Both the position numbers and the translations under genes were made by a program. Of a DNA stretch of 64,000 nucleotides, positions 12,250 through 25,215 are shown in pieces. The DNA comes from Apoda limacodes (lineage: Eukaryota; Arthropoda; Insecta; Lepidoptera; Limacodidae): NCBI GenBank assembly GCA_946406115.1, contig OX291555.1:14278001-14342000 (forward strand). The letters run 5' to 3'. The notes under the pieces are model-generated. The model saw only the letters and a list, made by a program, of their open reading frames with translations, had not been told where the DNA came from and searched no databases. Position 1 is the stretch's first letter. Each line of letters begins with the position of its first letter.

Positions 12250-12545
12250 TTAAAAAAAGCCGGCCAAGAGCGAGTCAGTACAAACTTATTATTTGTAGAT
12301 AGCTCTTCCATCATGAGCTTAAGTCTCCTAGGTCGACAGGAATCACCACATAGTTTTTGATTTATTTGTGTCACAAAATACAATAAAAATGAACGTTTTT
12401 TGGGTTTATTTTTATTTCACATGAACTTAGAAGCTTGATTTTTTTACAAAATGACCGTTAGTATTAATTTCAACTTGATACGTCCACGCGTTCTTGAGTA
12501 AAAGGGTCTTGACAGTCAGACAGACCGACAGACAAACTTTTTATT
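12250..12545 (+). repeat. GGCCAAGAGCGAGTCAGTA-type dispersed repeat
   Basis: Starts GCCGGCCAAGAGCGAGTC and ends with CTTGATACGTCCACGCG..GTCAGACAGACCGACAGAC, the layout of another common lepidopteran interspersed family. Class unknown. Confidence 0.5.
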
Positions 12546-12664
12546 TTAAATGTGTTATAATTAGAAAATAACTAAATTTAGATTTTCTTATCTTTCTTTG
12601 ACTTGTTACTTTTGATAGATTGTACAGTGCATATGAAAACTTAGTCAACTTCTTACAAACATTA

Positions 12665-13190
12665 TCAGATTGGAATTGCCATGTCAATAAGTATACCTAG
12701 GAATTTTGTTTCGTCATTTTCATTAATATATTTTTCACAGTAATTTATGTCAATGAGGCTTTGCAGTATTTTTTGATTAAACCTCATTATTTTGGTTTTC
12801 GTCAAATTAATTTTCAGATTCTTAAATTTTACCCATCCAAAAATATTTTTTATTGATTTAATTATTTCCATTTCATAGTAACTGATTTTGTTATCAATGA
12901 ATGTCAGAATACTATCATCTGAAAATAGTAACATACCCTTAGTCATATTCGGTAAAGCGTTTATATAAATCAGAAGCAGTAATGGTCCTAGAACACTACC
13001 TTGAGGTACTCCATACTTAACTTTTTTGACAGATTTTACTTGTTTATGTTACTTGATGTCGTTCATTCAAATATGACTCAATCAGTTTGTTTACGTTTCC
13101 CCTTACACCATACCTGTTAATTTATTAATATATTGTGGTCTACGTGGACAAATGCCTAAGTCATGTCCATGTATAGAGCTGTTATAGGTA
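12665..13190 (-). pseudogene. Non-LTR retrotransposon reverse transcriptase fragment
   Basis: Broken RT gene read on the minus strand. In order: an AF..DHNILINKL block (around 13170-13130), YGVRGNVNKLIESYLNERHQ (about 13105-13045), a frameshift/stop region, then GVPQGSVLGPLLLLIYIN (around 13008-12955), the catalytic-loop equivalent LLFSDDS (about 12931-12911, FSDD where YADD/FADD is usual), and NLTKTKIMRF. These are RT blocks 3-6 of the Jockey/CR1 group. The endonuclease and C-terminal parts are absent. Inactive relic. Confidence 0.85.
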
Positions 13191-13463
13191 CTTTATTGTC
13201 CACATTAATAAGAATTTTATGTATAATTTTCTAGTAATTTCGTATGTTTTAATATCTAAAAGTAAAAAAAGTACCTAACCTTAAGGCAGGCTTAAACTAA
13301 AAAAGATTATATCTCTGTAGGTACTAAATATACACTATTTATAATGTATTACTTAATTCTATGCCGATTTGTGTATTTGTAAAATTAATGCACAAGGACT
13401 TAGGAGTCCAGTAGTTGTTTATATCTTAAGGAACTACATACATAATAATACAGAATATTGCAA

Positions 13464-13734
13464 TCCATACTAATATTATGAATACGAAAGTAAGTATGTT
13501 GAGCCAATTCAGCTGAAATTTGGTACACCGGCAGTTGAAGAGGAGGGTACTTTTAAACCCGGAAAATTAAAAGTTTTCCGCAGGAATAACTATAACTAAA
13601 TTTCACGTTAGCGAACCATAAGCTACAGCTATAGTTTGCTATAGCAAAGTTTATTATTATAATTAAGGATAGGCTCAACAAATCACACACCAAGAACCAA
13701 ATTAAGTATGGGCGCAGTCGCAGGCAAAAGCATG
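13464..13734 (+). mobile_element. Decayed Helitron-like element
   Basis: Starts A|TCCATACTAATATTATGAAT, contains GGAATAACTATAACTAAAT and CTATAGTTTGCTATAGCAAA, and ends GGCGCAGTCGCAGGCAAAAG then CATG where CTAG is expected. Same family as 9492-9687, longer form. Confidence 0.65.
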
Positions 13735-14164
13735 TATGTATATCAAAAAAGATAGTGAGAGAATTAAGAAAATAAATAAATAGAAAGATTACAATGTACA
13801 AAGATCAGCCATTACTAACTCCAACATTTAGCATTAACTTCGTACCTAAATTCATCTTAATTAGAATCAAGAGAGCTGTCAGAAAACACTGCCATTTGCT
13901 TTCCGTAGCCGCTCCAACTGCGAAACTCTAAAAGACAGTTCGATTGTGGCGGTAATAGAGCTGTCCAAAGTAGAACAAACGAGCTGTTCGGCTTTCTCAT
14001 CTCCTTCGAGTCCACTTCAAGAACTTTAGAGAGAGTTGTTGCACAGTTGGGGTAATTGATGATTTTGTCTTAGGTGATAGGTAGTATAAAAGGAAAGACT
14101 AATGACATCAGTTCAAGAGGTCTACATACCAACTGAAACAGTGATACAGTGTTCTTAAAACACA

Positions 14165-14350
14165 CAGTTAGGAGGGAGCCCTATATCCAGCATCGGAAAT
14201 ATAGCGGCTTATATGTAGACCAAGTAGACAGTGAGGGTAAATGCGTCGAACAAAAAAGGTTCGTGTAGTAAACACAACCCCCTGCGGTCATGTGAAAATG
14301 AAGCTATTTTGTCACACATGCATTGTCCCTTGCCGAAACATTAACTTTTA
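14165..14350 (+). repeat. Decayed LINE-tail-like repeat
   Basis: GGGAGCCCTATATCCAGCATCGG resembles the 'GCCTATGTCCAGCAGTGG' end of RTE LINEs. The following TTGCCGAAACATTAACTTTT also occurs, slightly changed, near 11965-11985. Confidence 0.4.
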
Positions 14351-16409
14351 TGCCAGTTTTTTTTAGCGAAGAGCATTAGAGGGCAAGGGATAAATTAGTA
14401 TTTGAAAAACGCTCGAATTAAGATATTCTATTAAGTCTTTTGACAGTAGAACTAATAAATACAATGAGATGTTGGATTAAATCCCACAGGTCGGGCACCA
14501 TACGCTGGGTTAATATACGTTTTTCTTGTACTAACTAGCTATCCAATGTCGCAAAAAACTATTGTTGGATACATTAATATCCGCGTCTGGCTAACTGCAA
14601 GTGATATATGCAATGTATAATAAATGCGGCAACAACTTTATAAAGGTAATTTCTTATTTATTTCTAAAGCTCCGTTTTTCGGTCCTTTTTTAACGCTTTC
14701 TGAAATTTTCAACACTTATTCTATCTATACATAGGTTGAGTACCTGAATGAATGCGATGAATTATTCATACTTTCAAACTAATTTGTTATGTCCCAAAGT
14801 CTCTACAAAGCAAAAAATTGAGCTGATTTTTGGCCTAGAGGTTGTTGGAAAGACGAAGAAGGACAAAGTATATTTTTTGTCTCGAAAAAGTTCGCGAAAA
14901 ATACACATTTCACGCAAAAATGTTACGATATTTCGAACTTAGTACTAAATAATAAAATAAAGTACATACTTTTTTTATAATAAAACATATTATGTAGAGC
15001 ACCTACTTACCGGAACCGACGTAAATCATTCAGTATTCTTTTTTTATATTTCTATAGTATCTAACATTTAAATGGAAAGCAAAACACGAACTCGAGGTAC
15101 TAGTAAAATGTAAGAATTGACTAGGATTTCAGCAGATAAGGATATATACAAGTATGATAAGCTCTAATAAACAACGCCTCGCTTTATTCACAAAAGCGCC
15201 TATATCATATAACACCCCGAGTACAAAGTGGCCATGATTGATCAGAACTGAAAGGGTCACTCAGTCCGTGTACCTATTAAATGGGCACATTACACAAAGG
15301 GGGCCTATATTGCGACAAGTTAGTACAGCTACGTAAACTGTTGACTTTGGTAATTTAACTTTAACGAATAATAATAGAGCTGACAAAATTAAGCAATCCC
15401 GTGTGTTATCATCAATATAATTAGGTTTATACATTAACATAATGAAACTCTTTTCCTGTTATGGACCAGCCTTAGAATGAAGCAAATGTAACTATAATAA
15501 GTTGTAAAATTGTAATAAGTTAGATAAAAGTAGATTAGATTTGTTTCATGTCCTCTCTTTTCTATTTGTTGTAATAGAAAATAGTATTGTGTGAGTACCG
15601 ACATGTTGTCGACAAGGTACGTTTGACTATCACAAAAAAAGCAGAAATTCTACTTTGTTGTATTAATTTAAAATACATGCCATGTTTTGGGCAACATTAT
15701 ACCGAACTCACATATAAAGTTTTATATAAACCGCATGAACGGTTACTAATATTTTAGGAAAAATAGGTAACTTGTTGAGTAATGTGTGTTTTTTCTCCCT
15801 CACTCCTATAAGAATAAACTGCAATGGGGATACAAAAGCGATGTGTCTATAGATAAAAAAGAGAAAGACTGACTGAAACTTTACCTGTCTAGGGTCACTA
15901 AGCCCCAACAATGTACCTGATACAATTCTTGCAGATCAAATGCACACTTTTCCCCTATACATGCATTATACCATTAGGGTAAGTAGGTAGTAAGGTTGAG
16001 GATTAAATCGCATGTAAACTTGGTAATTACAGAAACTTATTACTAAGCAACCGCTTTACAAATGAAGAAGGTAAAAGTATCACTAGATACCTCTCACAAG
16101 CACAACATAACTAGTTTACACAGAGGTCACTCCAGGCCACACTGAATAATTGTATCTCACATTTTCATATGACGGGTCAAACGGTCAGACATGAAAAGTA
16201 CTGTATAACACGTACGAACTTTAATACCATTTCGTGAAATTCAGTACAAAGCCTGTAGTACTTCAGTGTAAGAAGGAAACCATGAGAGTTGGATTTTCAG
16301 TTTTTCTTTCACTGTAGCTTAACCGCAGACATACATATATATATTATATTACATATGATGTATTAAATATAATTATTATATAAATTAATAGTTTTGGAGA
16401 TATAGATAG

Positions 16410-16880
16410 CCAGCCATTTAAAAGCTATCAACTGAAATAAAGCTTGAAGATTTTAAGTGCAAATCCTTGTCCTCAAATTGTACTTGGTTAAAAAGTTTTG
16501 GTATTGATATTCCATATTAAATCCCTTATTACGCTAACCCGACTCACACTTGACGTTTTTAACTACAACTTACATCCTTTTAAAAATCGGTTAAAAAAGA
16601 ATGATGGTTAGTTAAGTATAAAACCTTCATTTGAAAATCCTTCTTTTTTAAATTCGGTTTAAAATCATCGGTTATCATTTCGGGGCAGTGGGCCAACTGG
16701 GCATGCAGTTGTACGACGGGCCATATAAATTTAGTTTAATAATGTTCAACTATTTAGTTGGTCCACGGGGAAAAAACCTTGTTCGTACAACCAGTGGGAC
16801 ATTATACTTGGACACACGGGAAAATCCCAACAATAGCTGTTACTACAGCCACAATAAACCAAAAACTTATCCTTGTCCGA
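16410..16880 (+). repeat. Dispersed repeat, copy 1 (pairs with 26690-27118)
   Basis: Shares with 26690-27118, in the same orientation and order: TACTTGGTTAAAAAG, CACTTGACGTTTTTAACTAC, GCAGTTGTACG / GTAGTTGTACG, TTTAGTTGGTCC and a final ..GGACACACGGGAAAA / GGACCAACGGGAAAA block. Sequence divergence is substantial. Class unknown. Confidence 0.7.
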
Positions 16881-19832
16881 CTGTCCATATAGGTACCACT
16901 ATAAATTCCTTCTGATTTAATAATTATTTTGGAGTGTAGGACAATTGATGTAGGTATTAAATTATTAGGACAAATCACTGTCAAGCACCTAAGGTCTTGG
17001 ATTTTGTTTTCTACGATTTATCTTTAATTAGTTTAATAACAGCGAAATCTTTTTACGTTTAACGCTAAATCAGAACATAGGTACGTGGCCAAATCAAGTT
17101 CACATGATAAGCCTCGAATCAGTGATGAACAATTAAAGATAAAATTTTACCAAGTCTATAAAATAGGCTGCTAATCCTTATCGAAACTGAGTAAGGATTG
17201 AAAAATAAAACAGTCCGGTAAGTATTGTTCGTTTTCTGCATTAAGTTAGATGGGGAAAGAAGTGTCTTGAATGCCCTTTGCTTAGATTAGCTTTATACTT
17301 TAAATATATAAATTAATATATATTATATACTACCATAATCCATTAGAACCCTCTCCGAAAGCTCTACCCTAGTACACCTAAAATATCATTATAGCTTATA
17401 CCGTTTACCCATAAAACGTGAAAACGTAAAACAACGTTATTTAATAGTAAAGCCACGAATCGTGTGAGTGTGATAGCAATATCCGATAGAGACCCCAAGT
17501 GTAAGCAGTTTATAGCTACGTAGTTATACCTACACTTTTGTAATATGTTTGTATATATTCATAGACGCGCTATCTTTAACTAAGTTTTTGTACGAGCTAG
17601 ATTTTCTCAGGGGCAAGCCTTGTGCCACAGATAATCGAAGGGTCTGTCCGCTTATCGTGCATAGATTTATATGTTTACTTCAAATAAGTTATTTACAAAA
17701 CAGTATTACTATACAGTTTTAGTATACATTATTAGATGTCCCGTGACGGCTCTTCATTACATACAGGACTTCAAAGCGGTTGAAGTAGTTCATTTTTTAT
17801 TTTTGAAATCTTTTCATGACAATCAGTTTGATAAACTATATAAAGCAAAAAGGTACCTACTACTGTAATTACCACATTCCACACTCATTCATTAATAACG
17901 TAGTTTCAATATAAACACCGTAATGATTACAAAAAAAAATTACACTATAAGTAAACTATTCATTTTGTTTGTATTCTGTAATTGTATTTTTTCTAGTACA
18001 GGCGCTGATCAGTTAAAATAAAGGATTTTAAACCAGATAAATAAATATAATCACAATTAAAATAAAAAAAACGTCAAAATAAATAAAGCTTACCTTTTTT
18101 TAACTTTTATAGCTCATGTCCCAAGTCCCGCGTTTAAGTGTTCACACAAACACTTGTCACCATAACAATAGCTATTTCACCGTCATAAAGCTAAATGATT
18201 AATATATCACGGGCGGACAGAATGACTTTTTTATACAAAACACGCGTCCGGTTTTTTTTTCATACAAAACGCGTATCCTGGAAAACCCTCGTAGCGATAA
18301 CGACCGGGTAATAATAGTTCGACTGGAATTTTTAGATCGTTCGCTACAGGAGGCGCTTATAATGAAGAACCAGGCGGGTGATTTTCTAACATCTATTGTG
18401 ATCGTTTCCAAGTAATTGACCATAACAATTGAAGCGGGCATAGATATTGAATGGTTACGCTAATCAAGCTACAAAAAGCCAATTTTTATATACCTACAGG
18501 TATAAACACATACCTTTACGCTTTCCGGATTGAAGGATATAATATGCGGATGAAATCGCGGAAACAGCTAATCTACATATCAAAGAACGTGTCCTGACTG
18601 AATGATGCATCAACCCAGAGCCAAAATCGATGATGCCTTTTATGAAATTTTTGACAGCAATTTTTTTATGTGACGTACGAACCCACTAGGAAGGGTTTTT
18701 CTATATTCATCACTTAGAGGTTAAATAGGGAATGTAAGCTTGGACATAACAATTTTGTACTAAGACATTAATAACTAACATTCGACCTATTTGTGTGTTT
18801 TTATAAAACGTGATAAGTTGATGACTGCACTGCAATCTTAATTATTTCTAAAAAAATATTTGTCCGTGGTATGTACGGATGCTTATGGCAAAACTTAAAG
18901 GCTTTCAATGTTTGACGACGGAATCCTAAGAATAAAAGAGAGATAACTAACGCCGAACATTCTACATCAAAGCTGTGCGAGTTGGTCAACACATCAGTTG
19001 GAAACATGATACCACCGCGAGGGGTCGCTGAGTGCCCCTGTTATTTAAGAACTAAGTGCGTTCCGGCCGTCCGACACAACGAACATAATGCAGCCACCCA
19101 CTTAACTTCACCTGATCGTAAGTCCGAAGCAAAGAATCGGTTAAAAGAGTGAAATGTAGACCACCCTGTACAGTAACTAGGGTTGCCACTAACTGTTAGA
19201 AACAGGGTTATCAAAACAAAGCATCTAAAAAAATGTTTCTGATCACCATGCAGCGAAAGAATGTTTTAAAAATGCGTTTTTTTTTGAACTGACAATGCAG
19301 TTGGCTGTTGCAGCCATTACTGCTTCACCGGGCTTTTTTGGGCGAGACTCTGAAGGAGCCTCAGCCCGTGTAGCGCCCAACGCTCATGGGTTCCCCGCGG
19401 GGGGGGCTCGGATTGGGTTGTCGCTCTCGAGGGAAAATGCGTAGGAAAAATCGTATCGTAGGTAAATTATTTATCTGTTTCAGCCACCTCGCTAACCAGA
19501 CACAAAAACAATCTATACCGTGAGGAATGAACTTTACAAATTTTGTATTAACTAAGCTTATTATCACTTGTTACATATTCTATGAAAATTTAAGGCTTCT
19601 ACCTATATACAACGGTCTGAAAGTTAAAGCCCTTTAATGGCCGGACAGACAGAAAGCGCAGGCTTGGTAAAGGGCTCCATTGAAACCCTTTGGGTATGGA
19701 AACTTGTGTGCAAATTTAAGTAAACTATTCATCCTGGTAGTATTTTAAAATATTTAATATTCTCTCCAGCCTACCGACACCTAATTATAATTCAAAATAT
19801 ATGAAATAAAAAAAATATATTATAAAACTTAC

Positions 19833-19929
19833 CTTTGCAAATTCAATTTTGAGTGTGCAGCATCCTGAGTAAATGTCACAGCCATGTAGAGCTTCCTTCG
19901 CCCGCGTCGCAGACTCGATACTCTCGAAC
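19833..19929 (-). CDS. sm: hnRNP L / smooth exon B (second half of RRM2)
   Basis: Internal coding exon of 97 bp. Its first G completes the Glu codon begun in exon A. Then come Phe-Glu-Ser-Ile-Glu, the segment SATRAKEALHGCDIYSGCC, and Thr-Leu-Lys-Ile-Glu-Phe-Ala-Lys. This is helix 2 and beta-4 of RRM2; the family usually reads ..RAKE.L.GADIYSGCCTLKIEYAK.., so Cys replaces the usual Ala in GAD. The acceptor side is non-canonical for U2 (ends in AC, with CCTTAAC upstream) and fits a U12 AT-AC intron. The donor is canonical (AAG|gtaagttt) in phase 0. Frame and sequence continue into exon C. The exon is too short for an ORF scan and is overlapped by no long reading frame. Confidence 0.93.
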
Positions 19930-19951
19930 GTATGGTCTCTAGTTAAGGTTC
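19930..19951 (-). promoter_or_regulatory. sm: U12-type branch site and AC 3' splice site
   Basis: Minus-strand CCTTAAC (19948-19942) resembles the U12 branch consensus TTCCTTAAC. The likely branch A at 19943 lies 13 nt upstream of the terminal AC (19931-19930), within the short 10-20 nt window typical of minor introns. There is no polypyrimidine tract, also as expected. Confidence 0.9.
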
Positions 19952-20044
19952 AAATTGGTTTGAATCATATAAATAATACTAAGACATATTAATATCACAA
20001 AATGAACATCCCAGAAGATATCCGTTGCTGAACGTAGTAGACCT

Positions 20045-20265
20045 CCCCCATATATCTCCACAAATACTCGCGAACGCTTAGGTTGTGGAATGAGCTCCCT
20101 TCTAAGGTTTTCTCTAAGGTCTACAATATGGGGTTCTTTAAGAAAAAAGTTATCAGATTTTTAAAAAGTCAACAACGTCCTTGGTTTTGCTAGCGTCCAT
20201 AGGCTGGGTTGACCGCTTACCACCAGGCGCACCGTCAGCTTGTTTGCCATCTTAGTGGTCACAAA
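20045..20265 (+). mobile_element. LINE 3' end fragment (same family as 29372-31243)
   Basis: Carries GAACGCTTAGGTTGTGGAAT, GTCTACAATATGGGGTTCTT, and the tail GACCGCTTACCACCAGGCGC..CTTGTTTGCCATCTTAGTGG. This is the last about 170 coding bases plus 3' UTR of the LINE at 29372-31243, frameshifted and with no poly-A left. Confidence 0.85.
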
Positions 20266-21704
20266 AACGGTTGGTCCGATGTAGCCAGTTCGCGCGGTTC
20301 TAACGCCACTTAAAAGTTGAAAAACTCAAGAACAAATATCCTTATATAAGATTTAAGTATAACATATTGCATATCGACGGTTGTCGTCACGATGGTTGTA
20401 TAAAACATTTTGGTAATAAACACTGAACTGTCTATTTGTTTGTAATATATTTGTTATTCTACAATGTTGAAGAAAAAAAAAATCAAGCAAAAATTAGGAA
20501 AATAATCGCGATACCAAAATAGTATCTATCATCACCCCCCAACCAAAATAGAAGATCGATCTGTCATGAAAACGAAATTACAGCTAACAAGAAATAACCC
20601 CAACACAGGAGGAAGCGCACCATTTATCATGGCTGTCAAATAAAACAAATGGCGGCGAACAAAAACAGCCTATCGATATTAGATCGACGATGGTTTGTGA
20701 AAGTATCTAACGCGATTCCGGCATATATATACGTATAATTTCAACCTAGCTTCACAACGCCTTCACATCAGAAAATCCTTACGTCAGAAAATATACGGGA
20801 TATACATATATATATATATATGTACTAGTAGGTACCACAACAGCAAACTTCGTGACTTCGTGGTGGATTAACGTCTAGAATCAATTGATGTCAATTTTTG
20901 ATTCTTTGAACTGTAGAACACAAAGTAAAGAAGACGATCGTGAACACTTGTATTTATTTAGCTCGGTATCACATCTTAATATAAAAAGGAGCTCTATTAC
21001 ATTTGCAACGTTGTCTGTCCGCTAAAACAAATAGAAATAAGAATTGTGTAAGAGTTCTGAACAACAACCGATCGCTCTATAATTATACCTCTAAGATATA
21101 ATCAAGACATGTGGTTGAACTTACAAATAATCCAAAATCTTAGTTGAAAGAACCATCTACGTAATCTACGGAAACAAAGGGAGTATAACCGTTTACTTGC
21201 AGTAAAGCAAACAATCGTAGCGGCACATTGTGACATCTTAAAGGGGACATTGTAAATTCGACGAAAAATTTAAGTAAATATTTCTAAAATTTAAATATGA
21301 CTATTTATTTCCTGAACTCAGCGTTACCTATATGGAATAGTAAATAGTGTTGCCTATATTGAAAGAAAAACCGTTTCGGTTGCTAAGTGGGAAGCTCGAT
21401 GACCGAGCACGCTTGTCGGTCGCAGGTCGTCGCTCGAATACAGAACAACTAGGTGCGTGGGTTCAAGCTTGGCCAAGGACACATGTTGCACCGACACGAA
21501 CTTTTATGCGTATTTCGAATATGAAACAGTTTATGAATCTGCAACTTTAAAAATATTTATTTCGCATTACAATGGCACTGTTTTGTTCTGGCATTATTTA
21601 CAAATATTGCCTTTGTTGAATTCATAGATATAATAAGTTTATTTTCAATTGTTGAACACAGCGATAAAAAAAATAGGTACATTAATTCGCTAGACGGAAT
21701 TGTA

Positions 21705-21790
21705 CCTCGTTTGCTCAAAAGATAGAGCACTTACACGGATTGTAAGGGTTGCAGGTTCAAGCATTTGTGATATGTTTTCTTCGTTGACTT
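21705..21790 (+). mobile_element. tRNA-like SINE head
   Basis: CTCGTTTGCTCAAAAGATAGAGCACT (A-box-like) and TTGCAGGTTCAAGCATTTG (B-box-like) are spaced as in a tRNA, but the acceptor and anticodon stems do not pair. A decayed tRNA-derived SINE rather than a tRNA gene. Confidence 0.5.
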
Positions 21791-22001
21791 CTACATTAAT
21801 GTAGGCCCAAACGCAGTTACATTATTTTTATGTATGTATGTATATTTATTATATTATTCTTAGTTCTATGGAGAAAAGTAATTTGTAAGATTTATAAACC
21901 ACATCCCTAGTAGTTGTGTGTTTCAGCTAATTATAATATGAATATGCCGCAACAGAAAGAAAAAAATATGTCTAGCACTTATAAAATCATAAAAAAAATT
22001 A

Positions 22002-22292
22002 TCCTAGCCTACTAATATTATAAATTTGAAAGTTTAGACGTTTATTACTCAATCATGCTTTAACCAATGGATGGATCGGGATGAATTTTGGCACACATAT
22101 AGTTTAGGTCCTGGAAAAGGACATAGGCTACTTGTTATCCCGAAAAACAAATACCGCGTGAATAACTATAACCGAGGTCAAACGAACTACAGCTACCGCT
22201 AACTTCATAAGAATAATCAAGCAGATAATTAAGGTGTTCCACACTGATAACCGAATTGAGGGTAGGGGGGCGGAACCGCTGGCAATATCTAG
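22002..22292 (+). mobile_element. Helitron-like element
   Basis: Begins TCCTAGCCTACTAATATTATAA. Includes CGCGTGAATAACTATAACCG and ATAACCGAATTGAGGGTAGG. Ends CGGAACCGCTGGCAATATCTAG, flanked by A and T. Same family as 9492-9687; non-coding. Confidence 0.7.
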
Positions 22293-24729
22293 TGATTAAT
22301 AAAACACATTGAAATCTATTTACAAAACTAATTAGCATCATCACTGACCAATTAATGGTATAATAAAAACATTCCACGATGGTGTGACAGTCAGCCAACG
22401 TGTCCTACCCACGTGTCCAGAATAACTTCTCAGACTATTTTTTATACGAGCAACTGCGTTTGGTGTTAATAATACCGAACTCTGCAAATTTATTTATTTT
22501 CCTCCAGTAAAGATACACACAGCTGAAAAATTTTACGATCGCACTTTCAATCGAACGGCCTTTGCATGATTTATTGTAGTTTTAAATCACAACATTTTAG
22601 CGTTAGAGAATTTATGTGTAGGATATTATATATCAAAACGTAATTTGCTATTTTAGGAATGTATGTTTTAGTTAAAAAAAAGACATTGTATTTTGAAGTG
22701 AAAAGCTTTTGGGATGAGGAGTCAGGATACTGTAGACTGCATGTATAAGAAAAAAGAAAAGGATATATTGAGACTTACTGTCTCGTATTCTGCCGCGACT
22801 TTGTCCGGGCAGGTGTCTTGAGGAGCCCTAGAATTTTCAGAATATAACCTCCAGAATAAACGAAGCTTTCAAATAGTAAACAATTTCTCAAATCGGTACC
22901 TACTAACTTAGATCTGAAGATTATCCTACACATATATAAGAGGCGACAAACAACTCGAATTCTTCTTTTCAGAAAATCTTTCACTTCACTTGTAAAAAAA
23001 AACCAAGAAAAAAATACAAATTGAAAAATGTTGCTTAAGTATTTAAATTATTAGAAAAAGAAAAAACAATAGTTTCAAAGTAAATTTTCTGTGAAAAAAT
23101 CGTAAACAATGGCGACTTTAGCTAGTCTCTACTATACTATTCCTCAATTAAACCGAACTACAACATAACACAAAAGAAATTTAGTGGAAAGATGTACCAA
23201 AAGAAAAACTTAAATACGAAATAGCTTCGATCACCGCTGCTTTTAACGATAACTACAGCAATAAAATCGGTCCGTCCACACTTACGTCCAACCCATAAAT
23301 TCGGGAGTCGTTTTGTAAAACAAATGAGACGGGAATAATGACTTTGAACATTAAACCGAGACAAAAGATAAGACACAAAAATTTGAAACGTGTTCATTCT
23401 TCATTCGTCCATGTAGGTAAACAATTCCGTCAAGTCACGATTTGAAAACTTACGACTTTAAACCGAAAGAAAATATATAAAAAATATTATTCTAATAGAA
23501 CTCACAATCAGTAGTGTACCTATACAATAATGCGAAACCGAAAAATTAGGATTTGGTTAATGATACATTACAACCAAAATACAAGTCAGTTGGTATTAAG
23601 TAATCAGACTGCTCAAAAAATAGACTTGTAACTGTCTTTTATAGTTTCACACGTCTTAATTAATAAGTACCAGAACCACGCTTTTTATGTTTACCATCGA
23701 TTTCAAATCGCGTGCTTTCAAAAACTTGTGTGTTACTGAATAAGCCCCCATACAGGTGAGCCAAGGTAATGATTTATTTTATTTAGGTTGTTCAAAGTTA
23801 GTGGGCATCGTATCAGATGTTACAGCATTCCAATTTGTTTATTTTGAAAGCGGTTTTCAAAGGAGATTGGCAATAATCCACAGTTATTTGGCCCAACAAA
23901 TACGTTTGTACCGTAAGAAAATAAATTATACTCGTTTAGAATGTTCTTAGGCATTTCATTTTTTATTGCATTTATAAATCTTATGGTTAACTAACAAAAT
24001 GAATATTTGGTAATAAAAAAATTTAGCACCGACCCACTCAGAATTATATCATCTTGTAATAATATTGCGTAAAGAGTCAATGATTCTTATTTAAAGAGAA
24101 AAATAAAAACAAAATAGTTTTGTACAGTTTTTGTTTCGATTATATTTTATCAGAAAGTACCTAAGTTTATCTGGTGGCAACTAACATAAAGGTTAGGCAA
24201 AATAAGGTGTAAAACCACAACAACAATAAAGCCTAGTCAGAAAACATAATGACTATAAAAAATATGTATATTGGATAAGTGGTTTTGGAGTTATTAACAA
24301 ATAGTGATGCATAGACAGACGAACAGACGTATAGGCTTAAAATTTATGCTTTAAGTTATACCGGCACGTAAAACCAATAAGTATAGCTGTAAACTAAAGA
24401 AACTATGTACCTAAGTGTTTGAATTTTAACTAAACAACTATTTGGATTTATAAAGCCGTAGCCTAATTTCACCAATCTCTTTAAGTTTGATTACCTAGAT
24501 TTCGAAATCGGAAAACTATAAAATCCGCTTCAGCTTCGCATCCTAAATAAGCGCTCGAAATAATCACGTCTAAAACTAAAACGGTTTATTTATAGCACCA
24601 TTTTTACGGATCACTAAATGAGGCCACGTCTTGTGCTGATGGATAAGGATGAAGCTGCAGCGTAAGCGGCGCGGCGGACGTAGATATAAACACGAAAAGA
24701 AGCACGTAATTTAAGCGAAATCTTCTATA

Positions 24730-24985
24730 TATGTACATAAAAATGTATCCCTGTTTCCCTCTTCCGAACGACTACACCAAATTGGATAATTATTTTTTTG
24801 TTGTGTTCGCTATTGTTAGGGCACGGTTTTTATGAAAGAAAAAAAGGGTCAAGTGCGAGTCGGATACGCGAACTAAGGGAAAACCGATTGTAATGAAATT
24901 TTAGTAAGTTGTTGTGCACACGCCGGGGAAGGTTTCTGAGAAAGAAAAAACGGGTCAAGTGCGAGTCGGACTCGGCGGCCAGTTG
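24730..24985 (+). repeat. GTCAAGTGCGAGTCGGA-type repeat, duplicated end
   Basis: ATGTATCCCTGTTTCCCTCTTCCGAACGACT.. is followed by GAAAGAAAAAAAGGGTCAAGTGCGAGTCGGA (24836-24865) and again by GAAAGAAAAAACGGGTCAAGTGCGAGTCGGA (24941-24970), a tandem duplication of the terminal module. Confidence 0.6.
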
Positions 24986-25024
24986 TTTTAAGTAGTTTTT
25001 CGTAGGGTCAGCTAGTAGATAATA

Positions 25025-25215
25025 GTTATAAGTGGAGTTTGCGATCTAAATAAAACCAGTGTGGAAGAGCCTCTCGCTAGCAACTGCTAGGTAGATTGGT
25101 GACCTGGTGAGGGCTCAGGAAGGTCTGGCATTCTGGATGCAAGCTGCTCATACTAGTATAAATGAGAAACCTTCAGGGGAATGCTGCCTCCAGCAATGAA
25201 CCTCTTCAAGGTAAT
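25025..25215 (+). pseudogene. RTE-type LINE C-terminal fragment
   Basis: AACTGCTAGGTAGATTGGTGACCTGG reads LLGRLVTW-/LR-WIGDL in different frames. Downstream frames give AFWMQAAH and GECCLQQ. These correspond to the RTE endings RWxDDL..WMQAAQDR..WxSLGEAYVQQW. Decayed, with no intact ORF. Confidence 0.6.

Larger units (their letters stand above)
4028..19832 (-). other. sm: hnRNP L intron between exons B and C (15.8 kb)
   Basis: U2-type intron (gtaagttt...ttgttacag) on the minus strand. It is filled with repeat debris, annotated separately. Stretches in which I see only AT-rich unique sequence: 4.7-5.2, 5.3-6.4, 6.7-7.4, 7.6-8.35, 8.9-9.5, 11.9-12.2, 13.8-14.1, 14.4-16.4 and 16.9-18.2 kb. 18190-18470 (GC-richer, with CGCTACAGGAGGCGCTT) and 18580-18660 (GTGTCCTGACTGAATGATGCATC) look like decayed Lepidoptera-type repeats. 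19290-19400 shares the motif GCAGTTGGCTGTTGCAGCC with 46300-46320 and 47700-47720. Confidence 0.85.

Noticed and set aside
18050..18200. Possible extra exon with donor-like AAAAAAAG|gtaagc at 18091 (minus)
   Set aside because: The preceding frame (from an ATG at about 18117) stops after a few codons and no acceptor or hnRNP L similarity is seen.
21705..21790. tRNA gene
   Set aside because: A- and B-box-like sequences are present, but the cloverleaf stems do not pair; better explained as a SINE head. The same applies near 33605, 38060, 53400 and 61285.
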